A stretch of DNA of 64,000 nt from Ancylobacter moscoviensis (GTDB lineage Bacteria > Pseudomonadota > Alphaproteobacteria > Rhizobiales > Xanthobacteraceae), in the NCBI RefSeq assembly GCF_007559435.1, contig NZ_VMBP01000001.1:62001-126000 (forward strand), written 5' to 3'. Shown piece by piece: positions 59,884-64,000 of the stretch (the first letter of the stretch is position 1; every line of letters begins with the position of its first letter). The notes below the pieces were generated by a model. The model made no database searches, was not told where the DNA came from, and saw only the letters and a program-made list of their open reading frames with translations. Made by a program: the position numbers and the translations under genes.

Positions 59884-60061
59884 CGTCATCCTGAGATGCG
59901 AGCGCCGCGAGCCTTGAAGGATAGGTCGCTGACGCCCCCGGAAGAGCGTCCTTCGAGGCCCGGGCCGTGTCCGGGCACCTCGGAATGACGATCCTCAGGG
60001 ATGAGGCGCAGGCCAGCCGCTTATAATCCAACCACGTCATGGCCGGGCTTGGCCCGGCCAT
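59884..60061. repeat. Cluster of intergenic repeat units (inverted CGTCATyC pair and GGCCGGGC hairpin)
   Basis: Two copies of one unit face each other. The left runs CGTCATCCTGAGATGCGAGC... through GCCTTGAAGGA (59884 onward). The right, read on the minus strand from 59990, runs CGTCATTCCGAGGTGCCCGG... through GCCTCGAAGGA. A hairpin ATGGCCGGGC/GCCCGGCCAT (60039-60048 and 60052-60061) follows. The same hairpin arms end argG at 9977-9999. These resemble palindromic intergenic repeats common in Hyphomicrobiales. Confidence 0.75.
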
Positions 60062-60145
60062 CCACGACGTCTGCGTGCGATCCCAAAACGTAGAGGCCGC
60101 ACGAGCCCTGCGCATGCGTCGTGCCTCGGAGAGGGCGGCACGCCC

Positions 60146-63082
60146 TCAGAAGTCCCGCAGCAGACGCTCCAAATAGTCGAGTTCGAGGCGCGGGCGCTCG
60201 GGCTCGCCGAAGCGGCGGCGCAGTTCCTCCAGCACCCGGCGGGCACGCTGCATGTCGATCTCGTCCGGCACCTTCACCGTGACGTCGTCGCCATAGTCGC
60301 GCGAGCGCATCGGCCGGCCGAGCGGGTCGTTGCGCTCGGCGGTCTCGCCGGAAGGGCCGCCCGGCTGCTGGCCCGGCCCGCCCTGCTGTTGCTGCATGGC
60401 CTCGGCCATCTGCTGGGCACCCTTCCGCAGCGCCTGCAGGGCCTCGCTCTGCGCGTCAACCGCGCCGGTGCCGTCGCCTTCGCCCAGCGCCTGCTCGGCC
60501 TCGCGCATGGCCTGCTCGGCCTCGCCCAGACCTCCCTCGCCGGGCATGCCCTGCCCCTGCTGGCCGCGTCCCTGCTGACCTTGGCCCTGCTGGCCCTCGC
60601 CCTGTTGCCCCTGGCCGTTCTGGCCCTGCTGCTGGCCTTCGCCCTGCTGACCCTGTTCGCCCTGCCCCTGCTGGCCCTGTCCCTGCTGCTGACCGCGCAT
60701 GGCCTGCTGCATCTTGTCCCGCAGCTCGCGGAGCTGCTCGCGCAGCTGCTCCTGGCTCTGCTTCAGGTCGTTGAAGGCCTGGTCCTGCTGGCTGTCGCGG
60801 CCTTCTTTGAAGGTGCGGTCGCGCAGCTGCTGCTGGCGGCGGATCATGTCGCCGAGCTGGTCCATCGCCTGCGACATCTGGCTCTGGCCCTGCTGGCGCT
60901 GCTGCTGGCGGCCGGCCTGCAGGCCATTGAGCATGTTCTGCAATTCGCTCAGCATCTGCCGGGCCGCGTCGCGAGAGCCGTTGCGGGCCATGTCCTCGAT
61001 GCGGTCGAGCATCTTCTGCAGGTCCTGCGGGCGCACCGTGCGGGTGTTCGGGTCCATGGGCTGGTTGCGGTCCGCGCGGTCGCCGTTGCGGCGCGCCTCC
61101 TCGGCCAGTGCCTGCATGAATTCCTGCATCGCGTCGCGCAGTTCCTGCGTGAGGCGCTTGATCTCCTCGTCGCTGGCGCCGTTCTCGAGCGCGTTCTGCA
61201 GCGCCTGCTGGGCGTCGCGCAGCCGCTTCTCGACATCGGAGAGATCGCCGTCCTCGATGCGCACGGCGATTTCCCAGAGATAGTCGACCACCCCGCGCAG
61301 GTCCTCGTCGCTCCGGGCGTTGGCAAGGCGCCAATAGGCGCTGCGCAGGCCCATGTAATGGGCCGGGTTGGGCGTGAAACGCTCGGGCGCGATGGCCAGC
61401 GCGTCAAGGCCCGCGGCGACCCGCTCGCGCTGGTTGGCGTCGAAGGCGAGCCGGCGCCGCTCGTCGATCAGCGCGCGGGCCAGCGGATTGGAGAAGCTGC
61501 GCTGCGGCAGGGTGAAGCTGCGCGCGCGGGACTGGCCGACATTGCCGGCCTCGTCGCGCACCGCCAGCGTCAGCATCACGCGCGAGCCGGCCCACGGGCT
61601 CTCGGTCAGGTCCTTGGTGGTCTGCCCGGTCGCCGCTTTCGCCCGGCCGCCGGTGAGCGGCAGCGGGAAGTTCGGCGCCTCGACCAGCGGACGCGCGGCC
61701 GGCGGCTTCGGCGCGTTCTTCAGCGCGTGCAGCGGCGGCGGCGGCGGCAGGGCGGCGAAGCGCGCCTCGGCGCCGGCGACGCCATAGTCGTCCTCGGCCT
61801 TGTAGCTGAGCGCCAGCCCGCTATTGCCGGAGGCCTGCGGTTCCTTGGTCAGTTCGATGGTCGGCGACTGGTCGGGCTGCGCGCGGAAATGCCAGGCCAC
61901 CGAGCGCCCGTCCGGCCCCTCGATGCGCGCCGAACCGTCGGCGGCGATGACGTAGCGCCGCTCCTCGCCATTGGCGCCGCGCGGGGCGGATGCGGTCGAG
62001 GTGGACGCAGACGAGGACGAGGCCGTCTGCGGCGCGTCCTGCTTGTCGCCCGCCTGCTTGTCCCCCGCCTCAGCGTCCCTGGCGACGGCAACACCACCCT
62101 GGGTCACCAGCCGCGCATCGTCGAGCCCGATGACGCGCACCACCAGCTCACTGCCGGTGGGCACCGTCAGCGCCGCCGCCTCATAGGGCGTCTCCGCCGG
62201 CTCCGGCGCCCCGGCGCTGCCGTCGGCGTTCTGCGCGGTCTCCTGCGAGCGCAGGCCCGGCAGCATCACCGGCGCGCGGCGGGTATAGCCGGGAGGCGTC
62301 ACCCAGGCATCGACGCGATAGGGCTTGGCCGGCACCAGCGTGTGCCAGTCGAAGGCCGAAGCGATGCGGCGCACATGGTCGCCCGGCACCATGAAGAAGG
62401 TGGCGACCACGCCGAGCAGCACCAGCGCGCGCAGCGCCTTGCGGTCGACGGCGGCGAGGCGCGGCGAGGGCAGCCCGGCGCGCAGGCTGCCGAGCTGGGC
62501 CGACATGCGCGCGACATGGGCGCGCCACAGCGCCGCGCCGACCGGATCGTCCGGCCGGCTGGCGAGCTGGTCGGCGAGCGCCGTCGCCGGGCGGTGCGGC
62601 AGATGGCTCTCGCGGTCGAGGCGCGACAGGGCCTCCGACGCGGAGGGCGAACGGATGCGCAGCGCCGGCACCAGGGCGAGCGCGAACAGGGCGGCGAAGA
62701 GGGCGAGGCCGACGATGCGGCCGAGCGGCGGCAGCACCAGCCACAGCCCGAGCCAGGAAACGATCAGGAAGATTCCTGCAGCGGCACCCACGGCAGCGAT
62801 GGCCGGCCAGACTCGCTCCCACATGAGCGAGGCCCAGGCGCGCTGCAGCGCGGCACCCATGCGTTGCCGGATGCGCCGCTCGACGCGCTGCGCCTCGGCG
62901 CGCGCCTTCTCGGCACGCGGGTTCGCGCCCGCCTCGACGGGCGTCTCGCCGCCGTCCATTCCATCCGGTGTTGCCGTCACGCGGTCGAGCCTCCGACGCA
63001 CTCCGTCCCACACCAGCCCCAGGGTCACCTTAACATGGCCGACCCGGCACGCCACCCCTGCCGCCGGATTGGGCGCGCCCAA
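60146..63082 (-). CDS. TIGR02302 family protein (DUF4175-like), large membrane-anchored envelope protein
   Basis: A 978-residue protein. It has two hydrophobic segments near residues 94-143 (WPAIAAVGAAAGIFLIVSWLGLWLVLPPLG and LALFAALFALALVPAL) and a third near 215-232. A long periplasmic region follows with YRVDAWVTPPGYTRRAPVMLPG (a TIGR02302 mark) and a helical Gln/Arg-rich part. A Gln/Gly repeat tract is at about 800-860. The C-terminal end VPDEIDMQRARRVLEELRRRFGEPERPRLELDYLERLLRDF is highly typical. Function unknown. The exact start is uncertain: GTG 63028 is an alternative. Confidence 0.9.
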   Translation of the reverse strand: MGAPNPAAGVACRVGHVKVTLGLVWDGVRRRLDRVTATPDGMDGGETPVEAGANPRAEKARAEAQRVERRIRQRMGAALQRAWASLMWERVWPAIAAVGAAAGIFLIVSWLGLWLVLPPLGRIVGLALFAALFALALVPALRIRSPSASEALSRLDRESHLPHRPATALADQLASRPDDPVGAALWRAHVARMSAQLGSLRAGLPSPRLAAVDRKALRALVLLGVVATFFMVPGDHVRRIASAFDWHTLVPAKPYRVDAWVTPPGYTRRAPVMLPGLRSQETAQNADGSAGAPEPAETPYEAAALTVPTGSELVVRVIGLDDARLVTQGGVAVARDAEAGDKQAGDKQDAPQTASSSSASTSTASAPRGANGEERRYVIAADGSARIEGPDGRSVAWHFRAQPDQSPTIELTKEPQASGNSGLALSYKAEDDYGVAGAEARFAALPPPPPLHALKNAPKPPAARPLVEAPNFPLPLTGGRAKAATGQTTKDLTESPWAGSRVMLTLAVRDEAGNVGQSRARSFTLPQRSFSNPLARALIDERRRLAFDANQRERVAAGLDALAIAPERFTPNPAHYMGLRSAYWRLANARSDEDLRGVVDYLWEIAVRIEDGDLSDVEKRLRDAQQALQNALENGASDEEIKRLTQELRDAMQEFMQALAEEARRNGDRADRNQPMDPNTRTVRPQDLQKMLDRIEDMARNGSRDAARQMLSELQNMLNGLQAGRQQQRQQGQSQMSQAMDQLGDMIRRQQQLRDRTFKEGRDSQQDQAFNDLKQSQEQLREQLRELRDKMQQAMRGQQQGQGQQGQGEQGQQGEGQQQGQNGQGQQGEGQQGQGQQGRGQQGQGMPGEGGLGEAEQAMREAEQALGEGDGTGAVDAQSEALQALRKGAQQMAEAMQQQQGGPGQQPGGPSGETAERNDPLGRPMRSRDYGDDVTVKVPDEIDMQRARRVLEELRRRFGEPERPRLELDYLERLLRDF

Positions 63083-63145
63083 TCCATCAGCAGGCCGTGA
63101 GGGGGTATCCGGGAGAAATGTGGCGGGCGGCCCGCGCCCCGGCTG

Positions 63146-64000
63146 TCAGGCCAGCCAGTCGGGGACGCGGTCGAGCGCGATCAGCGCGTCGGTGTCGACG
63201 CGCGGACGCACCACGGCGAAAGCGTCGCCCTTCGCCAGCACTTCCGGGATCAGCGCGCGGGTGTTGTAGGTCGAAGCCTGCACCGCGCCATAGGCGCCGG
63301 CCGTCATCACCGCGACGAGGTCGCCGGCCTTCAGCGCCGGCAGCTGCCGCCCCAGCGCCAGGAAATCGCCGGATTCGCACACCGGCCCGACCACATCCGC
63401 GACGATCCGCCCCGCGCCCGGCACCGCCTCGCGCACGGGCAAAATTTCGTGATGAGCGTCGTAGAGGGTCGGTCGGATCAGGTCGTTCATCGCCGCGTCG
63501 ACGATGACGAACTTCTTCCCCTCGCCTTCCTTCACATAGAGCACGCGGGCGACGAGCACGCCGGCATTGGCGACCAGCATGCGCCCGACCTCGAAGATCA
63601 GGCCGAGCCCGAGATTATGCGTGTGCCGCTTCACCAGCGCCGCATAGGCGGAAGGCAGCGGCGGCTCGGGCTCGCCGGCGACATAGGGCACGCCGAGACC
63701 GCCGCCGAGGTCGAGATGGGTCAGCCTGTGCCCGTCCGCCATCAGGTCGCGCGCCAGCTCCACCAGCAACGCGGTGGCGTTGTCGAACGGATCGAGATCG
63801 GTGATCTGGCTGCCGATATGCATGTCGACGCCGGTGATCCGCAGCCCCGGCAGCGCCGCGGCGTGGCGGTAGACCTCCCGCGCGCGGGAGACCGGAATGC
63901 CGAACTTGTTCTCGGACTTGCCGGTCGAGATCTTGTGGTGGGTCTTGGCGTCGACGTCCGGGTTGACGCGGATCGAGATCGGCGCGGCCACCCCGTGGCT
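63146..64000 (-). CDS. lysA: Diaminopimelate decarboxylase (partial, 5' end outside window)
   Basis: The last 285 codons of a PLP enzyme that makes lysine from meso-diaminopimelate. The left end of the protein (PLP lysine) is outside the window. Visible motifs are SHGVAAPISIRVNPDVDAKTHHKISTGKSENKFGI, MHIGSQI, LDLGGGLGVPY, CESGDFLALGR and AYGAVQASTYNTR. The usual EPGR phosphate/substrate motif reads EVGRMLVANAG here. It makes lysine together with dapF elsewhere in the window. It reads into the TIGR02302 gene direction, ending 64 nt upstream. Confidence 0.95.
   Translation of the reverse strand, partial: SHGVAAPISIRVNPDVDAKTHHKISTGKSENKFGIPVSRAREVYRHAAALPGLRITGVDMHIGSQITDLDPFDNATALLVELARDLMADGHRLTHLDLGGGLGVPYVAGEPEPPLPSAYAALVKRHTHNLGLGLIFEVGRMLVANAGVLVARVLYVKEGEGKKFVIVDAAMNDLIRPTLYDAHHEILPVREAVPGAGRIVADVVGPVCESGDFLALGRQLPALKAGDLVAVMTAGAYGAVQASTYNTRALIPEVLAKGDAFAVVRPRVDTDALIALDRVPDWLA

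Noticed and set aside
60389-63100. A 903-codon open frame on the plus strand, opposite the TIGR02302 gene, rich in Leu and Ala
   Set aside because: It is the antisense shadow of a Gln/Arg-rich, high-GC gene; Gln codons read in reverse give Leu, so the apparent hydrophobic protein is a composition effect. No ribosome site or family resemblance.

Overview
The window reads as chromosomal DNA of a high-GC alphaproteobacterium of the order Hyphomicrobiales (Rhizobiales). A Xanthobacteraceae-like host (Ancylobacter/Starkeya type) is my guess from protein style, not a proven assignment. Support comes from a MucR/Ros regulator, a TIGR02302-type protein next to lysA and ftsEX, a DUF2125 protein, a GTTC-N7-GTTC LexA-type box, Entner-Doudoroff genes, and the GGCCGGGC hairpins and CGTCATyC intergenic repeats usual in this order. 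No prophage, insertion sequence, CRISPR array or rRNA operon is visible. Most of the window is core chromosome with accessory metabolic islands.

Layout. 0-2.2 kb: the end of a metal or siderophore uptake locus (periplasmic binding protein and YncE-like beta-propeller) continuing beyond the left edge. 2.5-14.5 kb: housekeeping genes (ugd, tRNA-Ala, yggT-DUF167, typA, a site-2 protease, argG, rlmN) mixed with small hypotheticals. 14.6-18.4 kb: a tight plus-strand operon dapF-mtaB-ftsY-yciB. 18.4-26.8 kb: an aldo/keto reductase, an OafA/SGNH acyltransferase, divergent tesA and ybbA-ybbP, and a BI-1 protein. 27-30.6 kb: small VOC/DUF1428 genes with a decayed VOC remnant, a succinate-semialdehyde dehydrogenase, and an NAD-epimerase divergent from a LysR regulator. 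31.6-34.3 kb: an isoquinoline-oxidoreductase-like molybdenum hydroxylase pair.

34.5-42.2 kb is the most unusual part. A TetR gene diverges from an ABC importer of the type usually linked to urea/guanidine carboxylase. The importer is followed by an NtaA/DszA-type flavin monooxygenase, its flavin reductase, a tiny secreted protein, an SDR and a TenA-like protein. No carboxylase is present, so this looks like an import-and-oxidise module for an unknown nitrogen compound. 42.6-43.1 kb is mucR. 44.9-49.6 kb is a tripartite tricarboxylate transporter (tctC-tctB-tctA) with a GntR regulator and dyad-rich control DNA. 50.0-54.3 kb is zwf-pgl-edd, the upper Entner-Doudoroff pathway. 54.4-64 kb holds DUF2125, a ChaC-like protein, a small gene under a LexA-like box with a possibly leaderless start, ydcF, ftsX-ftsE, hpt, a repeat cluster, the TIGR02302 protein and a partial lysA.

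All calls rest on reading the sequence and on remembered family features. No database search was run.
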